NCBI GenBank assembly: GCA_028274465.1
Contig: CM051458.1
Span: 52,565,253 to 52,629,252, forward strand
From: Plantago ovata
Taxonomy: Eukaryota; Streptophyta; Magnoliopsida; Lamiales; Plantaginaceae
Reading direction: 5' to 3'
Length of the DNA: 64,000 nucleotides
Shown: positions 1-12,223 of the stretch, in pieces
Layout of the letters: the number at the start of each line of letters is the position of its first letter
Position numbering within the stretch: position 1 is the stretch's first letter
Made by a program: the position numbers and the translations under genes
The notes under the pieces: model-generated
What the model was told of the DNA's origin: nothing
Databases searched by the model: none
The model's input: only the letters and a program-made list of their open reading frames with translations

Positions 1-1246
1 AGGGTTTTTCTAGCTAATTTCAGTCAACTAGATGATGATTTTTGAGAAAGATGTTTGAACAAAGGAAGTGAGAAATCAAGGGTTTTTGTAAACAAGTTTG
101 GAAAACGGTCGGTGGTAGAAATCGAATACACATGCATGGATTACGAATATGCTCACAAGTTCAGTGCGTAAAACCTTCAACTAAGTCTGCTAAGCAACTT
201 GTCTAGGTAACTTTCAAGACACACATCATGAAAGGCCACAATCAATAATTTAGAGGTGTTTGTCACCAACACCATTTATCTAGCATGCTGCAAATCACTA
301 ACATACAATCCTATAGCTTTCATTGACCAACGAGTTTGTCACATACTCTATTCGAATATATTTTATAGGCAACTACGAATCATATGAAATAATTTGCAGC
401 AAGATTGACTCACAACCTCATGTAAGCATATGCATAATCCATAACATGCATAATTCTACATTCTACCACCAACACAAAGGATTTAGCTACTCATACTCAT
501 CAACATAGACATCAATTCATATGAATAATAATCAGAATACATCAAATCAAACTACAAGACAAGAGAGTGATACAAGTTATCACCAAAGCTGTCACTAATC
601 GGTGGAAAGAAAAGAAAACCTCTCCGTACATGATTACAAAGGATGAATTCCAATCAAAATCTTGAATCCCAACCTAAATTACAATGAATCTATGAGTTTC
701 TCTGAGTTTTTGGGGCTTAGGGCTGTCCAAAACTCGTCTCCAATGTTCTGTATCTCAAAAAGTAACTCCAAAATCAAGTAATGAAGGCAAAATCTGGATC
801 TGTAACGGCTGCCAAGCGCTTCGCTTGGGCATATCCAAGCGAACTGCTTGCTTCCTGTTCCTCTTTTGAAATCTCCTGAAATTCCAAGCGTCCCGCTTCT
901 CCAATTCCAAGCGAAGGGCTTGCCTCCTGGGCAGATTTTGGCCTCGAAACTCGATCTTTTGCCCACGAACGGCCCTCGGGTGCCTTGGGCTCGTCGTTCT
1001 CGGCACTTATTGGGGCTCAGACACTCACGAACAAGCCACGGAGATTGGGGAACTTCAACGGGGCCATCTTTTCCATCAAAAAGGCTCGGTTTTAGCTCCA
1101 AAAATGTCGTTTCATACCTAAGTGCCTGAAAATGCAGAAAACACAAAACGTGACACTATTCTACAAAACTAACCAAAAAACAAGGCTAAAAGATAGCAAA
1201 AGAATGTAAAAAAGACAAGATGAACGCGTCAAAAATACGTTCATCA
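1..1246 (-). mobile_element. Divergent Athila-type LTR (LTR-B), cut by window edge
   Basis: Read on the minus strand this begins TGATGAACG at 1246 and shares patches with the Athila LTRs elsewhere in the window: the AGAATAGTGTCACGTTT block near the start, a GC-rich palindromic block, and the TTTAGCTACTCAT block near 490. It is too diverged to be the same family. It interrupts the Tat reverse transcriptase frame, which resumes at 1247; GGATC at 1247-1251 may be one target-site copy. The other end lies before position 1, so whether it is a solo LTR or the end of a full element cannot be told. The ORFs in it are chance. Confidence 0.7.
812..925. repeat. CAAGCG palindrome cluster in LTR-B
   Basis: CCAAGCG and CGCTTGG (812-828) form a 7-bp stem with a 3-nt loop. 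Variants of CAAGCGAA...GCTTG recur twice in the next ~100 bp. It occupies the place taken by the GGGGCGAACCGCCCC boxes in the other Athila LTRs. Confidence 0.6.
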
Positions 1247-1417
1247 GGATCGACCCACGTGTTGCCGTTCACCGTCTGAACGTAGACCCGTCGATCACCC
1301 ACATCAGAGAAAAGCGAAGAGACTTCAGTGCGGAAGATAATGCCATCGTAGAAGCGGAAGTCCAAAGACTTCTTAAGGCCGGCCACATCAAGGAGGTGAG
1401 ATACTCCGATTGGGTAT
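1247..1417 (+). pseudogene. Tat pol, N-terminal part of reverse transcriptase
   Basis: The frame from 1250 reads through a conserved pre-RT segment (IDPRVAVHRLNVDPS) and ends in KAGHIKEVRYSDWV, the start of a Ty3/gypsy reverse transcriptase. It breaks exactly at the Athila insertion (1418) and resumes in frame after the duplicated GGTAT at 6779. It is cut on its left side by the LTR-B insertion, so everything upstream (gag, protease) is outside the window. Confidence 0.85.
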
Positions 1418-2690
1418 TGATGAACGCGGGTTTGTCGGGTCCCGATTCAGCAAATAAATTTGTTATTTAGCCAAAGGCAATCCACAACTACAACGAAAAC
1501 CGTAGTGTAGCAGTAGAATGACTCGAGTGTCGTTCTCTCAGGACTATAACTAGCTTTATCTATTTAACTAGAGAATATAAAAACAGCAGACGTAAAAGCA
1601 AAGGTTTTTTCTAACAGATAATGGAGATTGGTGATAGTATGATCCTTCAAAGCATAACAGGTCAATAATCATGCGTAAATTCCTCGGTCTTGCATGGAGA
1701 TCTTTGATCAATCTAATGTCCTGTTGCAATTATTAAGCACTACGAAGATAATGATACTGACAAGTCAAGCACTATTGTCCAATTGTGTTCCATAATTATT
1801 CAACACTACGAAGATATACACGCGCCTAGGTCGACGAGGGTCCAATTGTGCATAATAATTAATACAACATACGAGAATTTAGGCTGAGCCTGATCAACGA
1901 AATAAAGCAATAAGACGGAGTATAATGCGTGATATAGCCATTAGCATGATTATCTTCCCTTCGCTAAGAATTCACATACTACCACCAACGATAAGTTTAG
2001 CTACTCATAATAGGCATGCAATCAACAGAAATCATAGAAGAAAACATGTTGAAAGAATATAAAAATAAGTAGAATAAACTGTAAGATACAATGTTACCGA
2101 AGGTTGTCAATCTCCGAAGAATTGCGATCCTACAAGCTCCAATCTGCTATGAAAAAGTGTCCCCTAAGCTAAGAACCCCCAAAACAGGCTCTGGGAAGTC
2201 CCTACCTAAAACTACAGAGAAAGGTGAGAAAGTAGGTCTGGAAAAGTATGAATTTCGGAGAAAATCTGAGCAACTATATATAGGCCTCGAATAAGTGTGG
2301 GGCGGTTCGCCCCACGTCCCGGGCAGTTCGCCCGAGAGTATTTTTCGCGGAGTTCCGCGTTTTCGACGCGTTTTTGGATATCTTCCCCTTTTCGGACTCG
2401 GTTTCTGACTTCTAGTGGCCTTCTAACCTCCAGATTCGACCCCTAGACTCCAAATCCTATCCGGAAACCTTCAGATACTCCAAATAGGCTTCAAGAACAC
2501 AAATTCCTTGTCAACTTCAATATAATTGCCCGGAAATCCTCGATTTTCAACCAAAACCTGTAAAATAAAATCTAAAGGGAAATGTGACACTATTCTAATA
2601 AAATGTACTAAAATATAGCTAAATTAACATAGAGGATAGCTAAAATAGGTGAAAAAGACTCAAATGAAAGTGTAAAATACACATTCATCA
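1418..2690 (-). repeat. 3' LTR of gag-only Athila
   Basis: It is 1273 bp, TGATGAATGTG...TTCATCA on the minus strand. A TATA-like CTATATATAG lies near 2273-2283 with two GC palindromic boxes just upstream (about 2297-2333). Confidence 0.92.
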
Positions 2691-4266
2691 AACTCCCCAA
2701 ACCGAACCTTTGCTTGTCCTCAAGCAACTAAGCTAGACTCTAATAAAAAAAACAATGCAAGACACAAAATGGAGTCTTATGCAAAATAAAAGGAACTAAT
2801 CTACTGAATTTACCAAAAAACATATGAACAAAAACCATATAAATCAAAGCATAAATATAGGTTGAAGAATACCTCGATTGACTTATACACATCCACATAA
2901 GCACTTATGTCAAGACAAGATAGTCTCTCGTAACATTCTCTACCTGGACCTAGTCAGTGACGACATAATGAAGCATGCTAAGATACGAATGGTTGTCCCG
3001 TGCCTATGAAACTGAGGACTTACTGCTGTTCCACCATGTTAAGACTTTTCCTCAAAAGAGGTCGAACCAGTACTGGCTCTCATCAAACGAAGGAGGGTTC
3101 CCTATAAAAGATAACACTCCCCTATTCTACCCATCTCTCAAGTAAAGTCTTAAGCTATTCACCACTTCCTGAATGGCAGGACGAGGGTGGCTTAGAACAG
3201 ATGACACTCAAGACAAAAAAGATAAAAAGTAAAAAATTACAACATGATTACGAACATTACAAGAATTGAAAATGAGACACAACATTTTGCTAAACTGCTA
3301 TTTGGCTTTCTTTTTTGGACCCTTCTTTGCTTTTTTGGGGTCTTTTCTTTTTTTCTTCTTTTTCTTTCCAGTTTCTTTTTCCTCTTCTTTTCTTTTTTCC
3401 TGGAATTTTTCTTCCTTTCTTTTTTTTTGATTTTTTTTTCCTAGCCAGCAGTAGCACAACAAAAAGAGAAACAAATCCCCAAACCTATTCGAAAGAATAG
3501 GTTGGAGTACAAAATTTACGGAAAAGGAAAAAAAAACAAACTCACGATACGGAAATGAAAAACGAAAACAAGTCTAATGATGGTGTAACCCCCTCCCCAA
3601 ACCTATTCGGAAGAATAGGTTATAAACAAAGGATCACACAACCTCACACTACCTCCTTCCTAGGCATTTAGCAATCTCAAAGCATGGTGACGACTTGTTG
3701 CCTCTTAGGTACATAATTACTCGGGAAAGCAACCATAAGACCCTAACATGCATCATCCTATTATAAAGGCCTTCGTGAACCGCAGTAGAGAAAACACCAC
3801 TAAGTGATGTCGAGACTACCAAGCTTAACTAAGAGCAATACATAAATGTGACAAGCCGAGCGAGAAAAACCTCAAACAAATTCATAGAGATGAAGCATAT
3901 GATTAATGGCATAGTTAGTTGATCTACCCAATAAAAAAGCTCAAAAAATTCGGCAATAAACTCCATATAAAACATGCAAGACTATCCTAGGAAAGCAGTA
4001 AACGTGCAAATGCAAAAAATAAGATTCCATACTCAACATCACAAAGCCAAACAATACTTAACATCATGGTTCACACCCCATCCCCTCATAAAACTTAAGC
4101 TAGTCCCTAGCAATAGAGAATGAGTAATTAAAAAGTGATACTAGATGTTACCGAACGGTTTGGCCTCGGTCGGCTAAGAGCGGACATGTGAAAAGACTAA
4201 TTATCGGGATTGAAATCCCCATAATAGTCCCTCCACATGTCGGACAGGAGATCATTACCACTAATG
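2691..4266 (-). other. 3' UTR of gag-only Athila, structured, no gene
   Basis: Non-coding block shared with the other Athila copies. It holds two 9-bp hairpins AACCTATTC/GAATAGGTT at 3482-3503 (loop GAAA on +) and 3600-3621 (loop GGAA on +), a pyrimidine-rich stretch 3300-3440 (purine in the element's RNA) with flanking complementary arms, and the PPT at its end. The small ORFs here are low-complexity artefacts. Confidence 0.8.
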
Positions 4267-5175
4267 TTATCCATTATCAAATGGAAACGAATCTTGTGCA
4301 TCCGTTCCATTACTCCTCGCATCCTGGGAACCATCCTTGGATCCTCTCCGTATCTGCTCAAGCAAGTCCACGATTCCTTGAAAACTAAAATTAACAAAAC
4401 CAAGAAAAACAAAATCTAAAAAATAACTAAGGGAATCAGATGGAAAATAAAAAGAGTAAAGAGGATCAAAACTCCTTTGGAACTCGTAGGTGGGCGCATG
4501 GACCAGAACGTAGGAGTCAAGATCAAGGGTATCTGAAGCAATTGATTCAGAGACACCAAAATCTTCAGAGATTTGCTCCTCGACCTCAACACAACTGACG
4601 CCTTCACTCTCTGACTCAAGTGAAGCAATGGATTCAGTTATCACCTCATCCACGACTTCCTCTTGACCAACAACCTCGACATCCGCAAGTAAGGACGTGG
4701 AATCCAAGCTAAGCACTGAGGAGACTTCATCAATGGATTCTTCTCCACATTCCTCTTCATCGGCAATGTCGATTTCTGGTGGCTGACTACTGAAGCGAGA
4801 CGTCCATGCCCCTATCCCGGGAGGTGAGTCCCTATCCCAATGTTCCAGAAACTTGCTGGTTACTTCACCCCAAGTGCGCAACGATTTTTCCGGCGGGATT
4901 CTGAGCCATCTTCGAGCGTACCCTTCGAAGGCTCCCATAAATCCTCTCATACAAAGTTGCTCATGTGATAAAATAACCCCCTCCTCATTCTCACGAGGTA
5001 TCCTCAACACACCTTCCTTGTATGTGTCTAAGAACCCTCTTGGATCATCACCCATTGAAAACGTGGAGAGAATGGAGTAGTACGCAGGATCAAAGTCATA
5101 ATTCCTGCAATCGTCATCCAATGTTATGCAAGGCCCTCGAGGCATCACATACCGGGGCAACGGTGGTTGACTCAT
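4267..5175 (-). CDS. Gag-like protein of non-autonomous Athila
   Basis: 302 aa from ATG 5175-5173. Residues ~45-125 look like the capsid core of Ty3/gypsy gag (GFLDTYKEG, LCMRGFMGAFEGYARRWL, TWGEVTSKFLEHW). The second half is very acidic (about 140-225) and ends in an aromatic-rich tail, unlike normal Gag: there is no zinc knuckle and no protease. It is open throughout, but only about half the length of the gag-protease ORFs of related copies and of a different gag type. It could encode a trans-acting Gag or a dominant-interfering one; this is inference. Confidence 0.7.
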   Translation of the reverse strand: MSQPPLPRYVMPRGPCITLDDDCRNYDFDPAYYSILSTFSMGDDPRGFLDTYKEGVLRIPRENEEGVILSHEQLCMRGFMGAFEGYARRWLRIPPEKSLRTWGEVTSKFLEHWDRDSPPGIGAWTSRFSSQPPEIDIADEEECGEESIDEVSSVLSLDSTSLLADVEVVGQEEVVDEVITESIASLESESEGVSCVEVEEQISEDFGVSESIASDTLDLDSYVLVHAPTYEFQRSFDPLYSFYFPSDSLSYFLDFVFLGFVNFSFQGIVDLLEQIRRGSKDGSQDARSNGTDAQDSFPFDNG

Positions 5176-5483
5176 CCTTCATATAACTAGTTTCTGCATA
5201 GGAGGAAACAAGAAACCAAGGAGCATAATCCACAAAAGAAAAACAAAAACTTGCAAAGAAAAAGCACAAAGAGTGCAAACAAACAGAATGTAACCGAGAA
5301 CTACGAGAGCGCAAGCACGTAAGGTAACCGAGATCAGATTAGATGAATTTTCTGAAAAAGATAGGGGGGAAGAAATAGGGTAAGAAAGTGAGATTTCCTG
5401 AGAGCAAACCCCCAGAGCCTGTTCTTCTATAGGGAACCGAATGCTGAAAATATAAACAAATTAAACAGAAAAAAGGAGTATAG

Positions 5484-5501
5484 TCCCCGGCAGCGGCGCC
5501 A
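5484..5501 (-). other. Primer binding site, tRNA-Asp type
   Basis: TGGCGCCGCTGCCGGGGA on the minus strand, three bases (AAT) after the 5' LTR end. Athila elements are known to prime from tRNA-Asp. Confidence 0.85.
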
Positions 5502-5504
5502 ATT

Positions 5505-6773
5505 TGATGAACGCGGGTTTGTCGGGTCCCGATTCAGCAAATAAATTTGTTATTTAGCCAAAGGCAATCCACAACTACAACGAAAACCGTAATGTAGTAG
5601 TAGAATGACTCGAGTGTCGTTCTCTCAGGACTATAACTAGCTTTATCTATTTAACTAGAGAATATAAAAACAGCAGACGTAAAGCAAAGGTTTTTTCTAA
5701 CAGATAATGGAGATTGGTGATAGTATGATCCTTCAAGCATAACGGGTCAATAATCATGCGTAAATTCCTCGGTCTTGCATGGAGATCTTTGATCAATCTA
5801 ATGTCCTGTTGCAATTATTAAGCACTACGAAGATAATGATACTGACAAGTCAAGCACTATTGTCCAATTGTGTTCCGTAATTATTCAACACTACGAAGAT
5901 ATACACGGCCTAGGTCGACGAGGGTCCAATTGTGCATAATAATTAATACAACATACGAGAATTTAGGCTGAGCCTGATCAACGAAATAAAGCAATAACAC
6001 GGAGTATAATGCGCGATATAGCCATTAGCATGATTATCTTCCCTTCGCTAAGAATTCACATACTACAACCAACGATAAGTTTAGCTACTCATAATAGGCA
6101 TGCAATCAACAGAAATCATAGAAGAAAACATGTTGAAAGAATATAAAAATAAGTAGAATAAACTGTAAGATACAATGTTACCGAAGGTTGTCAATCTCCG
6201 AAGAATTGCGATCCTACACGCTCCAATCTGCTATGAAAAAGTGTCCCCTAAGCTAGGAACCCCCAGAACAGGCTCTGGGAAGTCCCTACCTAAAACTACA
6301 GAGAAAGGTGAGAAAGTAGGTCTGGAAAAGTATGAATTTCGGAGAAAATCTGAGCAACTATATATAGGCCTCGAATAAGTGTGGGGCGGTTCGCCCCACG
6401 CCCGGGCGGTTCACCCGAGAGTATTTTTCTTGGAATTCCGCGTTCTCGACGCGTTTTTGGATTTCTTCCCCTTTTCGGACTCGGTTTCTGACTTCTAGTG
6501 GCCTTCTAAACTCCAGATTCGACCCCTAGACACCAAATCCTATCCGGAAACCTACAGATACTCCAAATAGGCTTCTGTAACACCAATTCCTTGTCAACTT
6601 CAATATAATTTCCCGGAAATCCTCGATTTTCAACCAAAACCTGTAAAATAAAATCTAAAGGGAAACGTGACACTATTCTAATAAAATGTACTAAAATATA
6701 GCTAAATTAACATAGAGGATAGCTAAAATAGGTGAAAAATACTCATATGAAAGTGTAAAATACACATTCATCA
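5505..6773 (-). repeat. 5' LTR of gag-only Athila
   Basis: It is 1269 bp and nearly identical to the partner LTR at 1418-2690. A TATA-like CTATATATAG lies near 6357-6367, with two GC palindromic boxes upstream. Confidence 0.92.
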
Positions 6774-6778
6774 GGTAT

Positions 6779-9700
6779 GCAATGTGGTCCTCGTGGAGAA
6801 GGGTCCGGGCAAGTGGAGAATGTGCAACAACTTCACAAGGCTCAACAAGTTCTGCACGAAGGATCCCTACCCTCTCCCACGGATCGACCAGTTGGTCGAT
6901 TCCACCGCTGGATGTGCCCTCTTGAGTTTCATGGATGCATACGAGGGCTTCTACCAGGTCAAAATGGCCAAAGATGATGTGCCCAAAACTGCCTTCTTCG
7001 CTAATGGCAATGCGTATTGCTTCAACGTGATGCCATTCGGTCTTAAAAATGCCGGAGCGACCTACCAAAGGTTAGTCAACAAGATGTTCAAAGAAGAGCT
7101 GGTTAAAACAATGGAAGTGCATGTTGACGATATGCTCGTCAAGAGCAAGACCGAGGAGCAACATGTAGGCTACCTGGCAAAATGCTTCTCAATATTGAGA
7201 AAGTATGGTATGAAGCTCAAGCCAGCGAAGTGTACCTTCGGAGTCAAAGGGGGGACGTTGCTCGGTTACATGGTAACAGAGAGAGGAATAGAAGCAAACC
7301 CCGAAAAGATAAAGGCCATCCTCAATCTTCCTCAACCTCAATCCATCAACGAGGTGCAACAATTGGTCGGAAAGTCAATCGCATTGAGTAGATTCATCTC
7401 GAGGTCTACCGAGAAAAATCTACCATTTTTCAAAGTGCTACGGAAGAGTAGCCACTTCGAGTGGACCAAAGAATGCGAGGAAGCCTTCGAGAAGCTGCAA
7501 GAGTACCTACTCGCTCCCCCACTATTGTCGAAACCCATAGAAGGAGAGGTGCTTTACTTGTACCTAGCAGCAACTGGGGAAGCTATCAGCTTGGTCTTGG
7601 TGCGAATCCAAGGTAACGACCACTTTCTCATCTACTACCTGAGTAAGGTACTCGCCCGAGCTGAAACGCGGTACATGGATATCGAGAGGCTATCCTTTGC
7701 CCTCGTTTATAGGGCAAGGAGGTTGAAGCCCTACTTTGGTGCTCACAAGGTTGTAGTCTTGACGAAGCAACCTCTCAAGCAAGTCCTTGGAAAACCCGAA
7801 AACTCAGGAAGATTAGCAAGATGGGCAATTGAATTAAGTGAGTACGACATCGACTATCAAGCACCCATGGCCAAGAAAGCACAAGCCATCGCCGATTTCC
7901 TCGTAGAGTATCCCTCCAAGGGAACTTCAGAGGAAAACCCTTCGGAAACACAGAGTGTTATGATGATGGTCAAGGAGCAACCCCAACAAAGCAACCCTAT
8001 GCAAGCTCTTGAAGATGCTTTGAAAGAGCTCAAGGAGATGTCCCAGACAAAAAGAAAAAGGCATGAAGTGTTCCTGTCAGAAAAAGTCGACGAGCCAAAG
8101 GGTACGGAAACCGTCTCTCCAAAACCCAAGGAATTAGTCGACCATGGAGACGTTTGGATTCTTCATGTTGATGGATCCTTATCAGGAAAAAATGGCGGGA
8201 TAGGAATATACTTCAAGAGTCCCGGAGGAGCTGAACTTGAGTACGCCATTACTCTTAGTTTTCCGATCTCAAACAATGAAGCAGAGTATGAAGCCATCCT
8301 CATAGCTCTTCGTATGGCAAAAGCATTGGAAGTGAAGAAGCTACATCTCTTCACTGATTCTCAACTGGCCGAGAAGCAAATCTCGGGAAAATTCAAAACC
8401 AAGAAGGATTCACTGGCCGAGTACAAGAGCGCCATCACGGAGGAAATCCAAAAATTCAAAAGTTGTAAGATTGAGAAGTTCTCAAGAGATCTCAATCAAA
8501 GGGCAGATGCCCTATCAAAGTATGCTTCAGCTTCCGGAGGAGTGGATACCCGGAATGTGATACTTATGAGAATCAACGCATCATCCCTGTGGTCATCGAA
8601 GCCAAACGTCTTGGCAATTGATACTCAACCGAGTTGGATGCAAGAGATAACTACGTATCTCACAAATGGAAGCCTTCCTCGTGACAAGGCTGCATCAAGG
8701 AAGATCAAAGGAAAGGCTCCCCGCTACATCATGCAAGGCGACTACTTGTACAAAAGGTCCTTCGAGGGAGTCTACTTGAGATGTGTCGCCGAGCAAAAAG
8801 TCCAAAAACTTTTGGGAGAGATGCATCGAGGAAGTTGCGGGGACCATGCCGGAGGAAGAACCCTCGCGCAAAAAGTCATTCGACAAGGATACTACTGGCC
8901 CACTGTTCGTGAAGATGCTGCCCAATTTGTAAGAAGGTGCGAGGAGTGTCTAATACACGCCAATTTGATCAACGTCCCAGCGAAACCTCTCATGCCCATC
9001 ACCATCACTTGCCCTTTCGACATATAGGGCATCGACATAGTCGGTCCTTTCCCAAGAGGCACGGGTCAAAAGAAGTTCATCATCGTTGCGGTCGAATACT
9101 TTAGCAAGTGGGCGGAAGTTGAGGCAGTATCTACCATCACCGAACAAAGAGTGATGAACTTTGTGTGGAGAAACATCGTGTGTCGATTTGGCTTGCCGAG
9201 AGTCCTCATCTCGGACAATGGTGCTCAATTTTGTGGCCAAAGGTTCAATGAATGGTGCAAGGAAATGAAGATTGAGAGGAGGTATACCTCTGTAGGACAT
9301 CCTCAATCCAACGGGCAAACAGAAGCCGTCAACAAAATCCTCGTCAACAACTTGCAGAAGAGGTTCGCCACCAACAAGGACTGGGTCGACGAGCTTGATG
9401 GAGTTGTATGGGCATACCGTACCACTTCAAAAACAGCTACAAGAGAGACTACCTTCTCGCTAGTTTATGGGTCCGAGGCAGTCATACCAGCGGAAGTGGC
9501 GGTAGAAACCCTCAGAATCTAAGGGTATCAACCCGAGGACAATCATACTGAGAGGCTCTTCGATCTAGAGACGGTTAGTGAAGCGAGGACGAATGCCTTG
9601 GCCAACATCCTCAGATATAAAGCATTGATCGCGAAGACCTACAACAAGGGCGTAAGAGAGAGAGACTTCCAAGTTGGAGACCTAGTACTCCGAAGAGCAG

Positions 9701-9858
9701 ACATCCTGGGCAAAGTTGGGAAGATGCAACCCAATTGGGAAGGCCCCTACAAGATAATTGAAGCAAGGTCCAATGGAAGTTATCGTCTCCAAGACATGGA
9801 GGGAAGAGTATTAAAGAACCTGTGGAATACTTCTAACCTCCAGAGATTCTACGCTTGA
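6779..9858 (+). pseudogene. Tat pol: RT, RNase H, second RNase H, integrase (broken)
   Basis: One frame continues the RT begun at 1250. RT shows PFGLKNAGATYQR and the catalytic VDD at ~7120-7135. A first RNase H follows (to ~7910), then a linker and a second, archaeal-type RNase H starting HVDGSLSGKNGGIGIY at ~8164 with its acidic residues. Integrase has a His/Cys zinc region (8820-8950), a DDE core (D in GIDIVGPF ~9030; D in SDNGAQF ~9214; E in NGQTEAVN ~9325) and a C-terminal GPYKI domain. Two in-frame nonsense codons, TAG 9025-9027 and TAA 9520-9522, interrupt integrase; natural stop TGA 9856-9858. The double RNase H marks the Tat lineage. Confidence 0.92.
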
Positions 9859-10696
9859 GTCGTTTGAAGAAAAAGCTTTTTGAAGAACCCCTGTGAAAGG
9901 CCCGAAGATCGAGAAGGATTCCTCACAAGTTCATGTGAGAGGTACCTCATGTTTTTGTTAAGAAATTGTTGTAAGAAAGCTGGCCGAGGAGCCCCCCATT
10001 GTAATTGTATTTCCGACAAATCAATGCAATGTCTATCTTTCAACAAAAAATGTTCAATTATAGAACTATTATACTGCTACTAAATCAAGAAAGCTTACTC
10101 GATCTACATAAGAGCTACTCGATTTCCATGATTAAAGGAACCCTCCCCGCTCTCTTATCTTTAAAAGATAATTAATCCTGAAGCCTTTTAAGGGGATAAA
10201 AGCGACGAGCAGAATGAAATCGAGGAGGAGCCCGATTCTTTCTGGCTCAACACTTGGAATTTTTTCTAAGTGCAACACGTAGAATTTTTCTTAGTTATCA
10301 AGAAAATTGAGAAGCGTGGCAACTACTTTGGTAGCTCGAGGAGTTTTGTCCGAAGTATCAATAGCGAAGATCATTTTGCTACTCCACGGTTCGAAGAACT
10401 TTGGTTCTCGATTCTAACTTATACATGTTTTAACTACTCTATCCAAGTTATACGTCATAACTAAGGAGTTAGTAAAAAACACAAGTATAGGAAGGAAATC
10501 GAAGAGAAAACTATATTGAAGAAAACAAGGAAAGCATTAATCATGTTATAATACAACGGAGATCGAGTACGCCACAAGGGGCCGAATAGCAAATTAAGAA
10601 AGCATGAAATTGTTCGGAAAAAACTCTAGTAAAAATACAAGTACAATGTTACAAAGTTAACCGAGCATACTCGGCCTTTTTCAAGCTCTCGCACTT
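9859..10696. other. Tat spacer between pol and antisense gene
   Basis: No gene seen. AT-rich; on the minus strand it would be the 3' UTR of the antisense gene. Nothing else recognised. Confidence 0.6.
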
Positions 10697-11551
10697 TTAA
10701 CGGGTCCGGCTGGCCGAGAAGTCGCTCTGGAGTCCGGGGACACTGCTCGTCGAAGCACCGGCTCGAGTAGGGCTATTCAGGGTATGCAAGTTCCCATCAC
10801 TATCCTTCTCGCAAGCCTCTTTGATGGCATTAGCATAGGTGATCAGCTCGGGCTCCACAAATCCCTCCTTGCGCCCCATCACAGGTTGATTGACTTGAAT
10901 CCAGTGGGCATTCCGAAGAGGAGCCTTCTCAAAAGGTAGAAGTAGGTCGGCCCTAATGCACTCGGGGACCCATCGAGGAAGATATGAAGGCTTGCTTGGA
11001 TATGGAACTTCAGGATCAGTCACAAGCTCGTCGAATTCGCATTCATGGTGCATCTCATCGCTCGGAATCTCATCGGGATACCGGCTCAAGTCATCGCGCC
11101 GCCCAGCATGCATATCTTCTCGAGTGTCCACATCAAAATCCTCGGGCAGAAGATTAACCCTTTTAAGCTTCCCGATACAGGAGAAGGAACCCTCCTCGCG
11201 AGCTGCGTCTTTTATGTCCTGAGTCGCCAACTTATAAGTGTCGGACTCCATGAATGCCCGGGCTTTCTCGAGCCTACTACCAACGAGGAAGGACAGCACA
11301 CTGTCCTTGAACTTTTGCATGTAGAGAGACAATGTTGCATAACCGCCCTTGTAGCCCTGAGTCCTTTGCTTCTCCCGAGACAACTCCTTCTCGAGCTGAT
11401 CCACCTTCTCGTGGGCTTTGCGGACCTCCTCGTTGGCAACCTGGGTCTTGGCCTTCTCGGATGCCACCATTTTTTCCAGCTCCTCGATCACCTGACCGAT
11501 ATCGGAGCGATCAGCCGCAACGTTAGCATAGGCCTCCTTGATATGCTCGAG
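10697..11551 (-). pseudogene. Antisense extra gene of Tat, exon 3
   Basis: Read from 11551 down to stop at 10697. It opens with a coiled coil rich in Glu/Lys (VIEELEKM, EKVDQLEKEL), then a Pro/aromatic-rich region (PYPSKPSYLPRW). The acceptor CCTTGCAG precedes 11551 and the donor of exon 2 is CAG|GTATTT at 11646/11645. The 94-bp intron removes the stop-containing stretch, and joining at phase 0 keeps the frame. Function is unknown; coiled coils are typical of the C-terminal half of these antisense ORFs in Tat elements. Confidence 0.72.
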
Positions 11552-11645
11552 CTGCAAGGAAATTCAGAAGTTAATGCTTCTTATCATAATGAAAAGATCG
11601 AGGAGGAATGGAATTAAAGACTTGTAAAAATTTAACAAGAAATAC

Positions 11646-12103
11646 CTGTAGAGCGCAGAGGCTGAGTTCATGGGCGCGATCCAACTCCGACATTTGGACG
11701 AAGCGTTTGATCTCCGCGTCGCGATCAACGTCCAAGGCTGCTTTACCTTTCTTGCGGGCAGGCTCGTTGCTCCCGCCGAGATTGATGAGCCTCTTCGCAC
11801 CGGCTCTTTTCTGGGGAGGAGCCCGCTCTTTTGGACGCTTCTCGGGGTTGCCTTCACCAGCCTCCCCGACCTTCTTTGCAGCCGCTGCATCCTCCGCAGC
11901 TTTCCTCTTGACGGCTTCCACAGGGTCCTCGATCGTTGTGAGTCCCTCCTTGGCAAGAGTGTCTCGGTGCTCCGCCGCATTCTTCGGGTTGCTAAGGTCA
12001 AGGGACCCGAGGATCTTTGTAGTCTTACCCACCAGGCGTTGCTTCCTCCTCTGCTCCTCCTTAGCCTCAAGTGTCTTCGACATTATCCACGCAAACCAAT
12101 ACT
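11646..12103 (-). pseudogene. Antisense extra gene of Tat, exon 2
   Basis: Lys/Arg- and Ala-rich exon (KRKAAEDAAAAKKVGEAGEG, RPKERAPPQKRAGAKR), likely nuclear-targeting. Acceptor TATGCAG ends at 12104; donor GTATTT starts at 11645. The 120-bp upstream intron starts GTAACT at 12223, and the phase-1 junction with exon 1 (TTTG joined to AGTATTGG) stays open. The introns have canonical GT-AG ends and short plant-like lengths. Confidence 0.72.
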
Positions 12104-12223
12104 CTGCATAATCGAGGAGAATAAAAAAGTTAGCAAGAGCGAAGAGCAATTGTAGTCGATACAAAGAAAGCAAAGAAAAAAACACAAGTATAAAGTTTCT
12201 AAAGTGGTCCTCGAGCTAGTTAC

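Larger units (their letters stand above)
1418..6773 (-). mobile_element. Non-autonomous Athila derivative (gag-only), complete with TSD GGTAT
   Basis: Two LTRs (1418-2690 and 5505-6773) are flanked by identical GGTAT at 1413-1417 and 6774-6778. A PBS complementary to tRNA-Asp lies at 5484-5501, and a PPT (GGTTTGGGGAGTT on the minus strand) abuts the 3' LTR at 2691-2703. The 5.4-kb element has one ORF, a gag-like protein, and no protease, RT or integrase. It sits inside the Tat reverse transcriptase. Confidence 0.93.

Noticed and set aside
679-1146. 155-aa minus-strand ORF and its overlaps
   Set aside because: Lies in LTR-B sequence with no domain; composition follows the GC-rich palindromes. 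Chance ORF.
3244-3500. Phe/Leu-rich small 'membrane' proteins (also 39433-39779)
   Set aside because: Translation of the pyrimidine complement of the conserved purine tract in the Athila 3' UTR; low complexity, frame not conserved.
11045-12155. Plus-strand ORFs of 161-190 aa
   Set aside because: Shadows of the antisense Tat gene exons, whose splice sites and domain support the minus strand.
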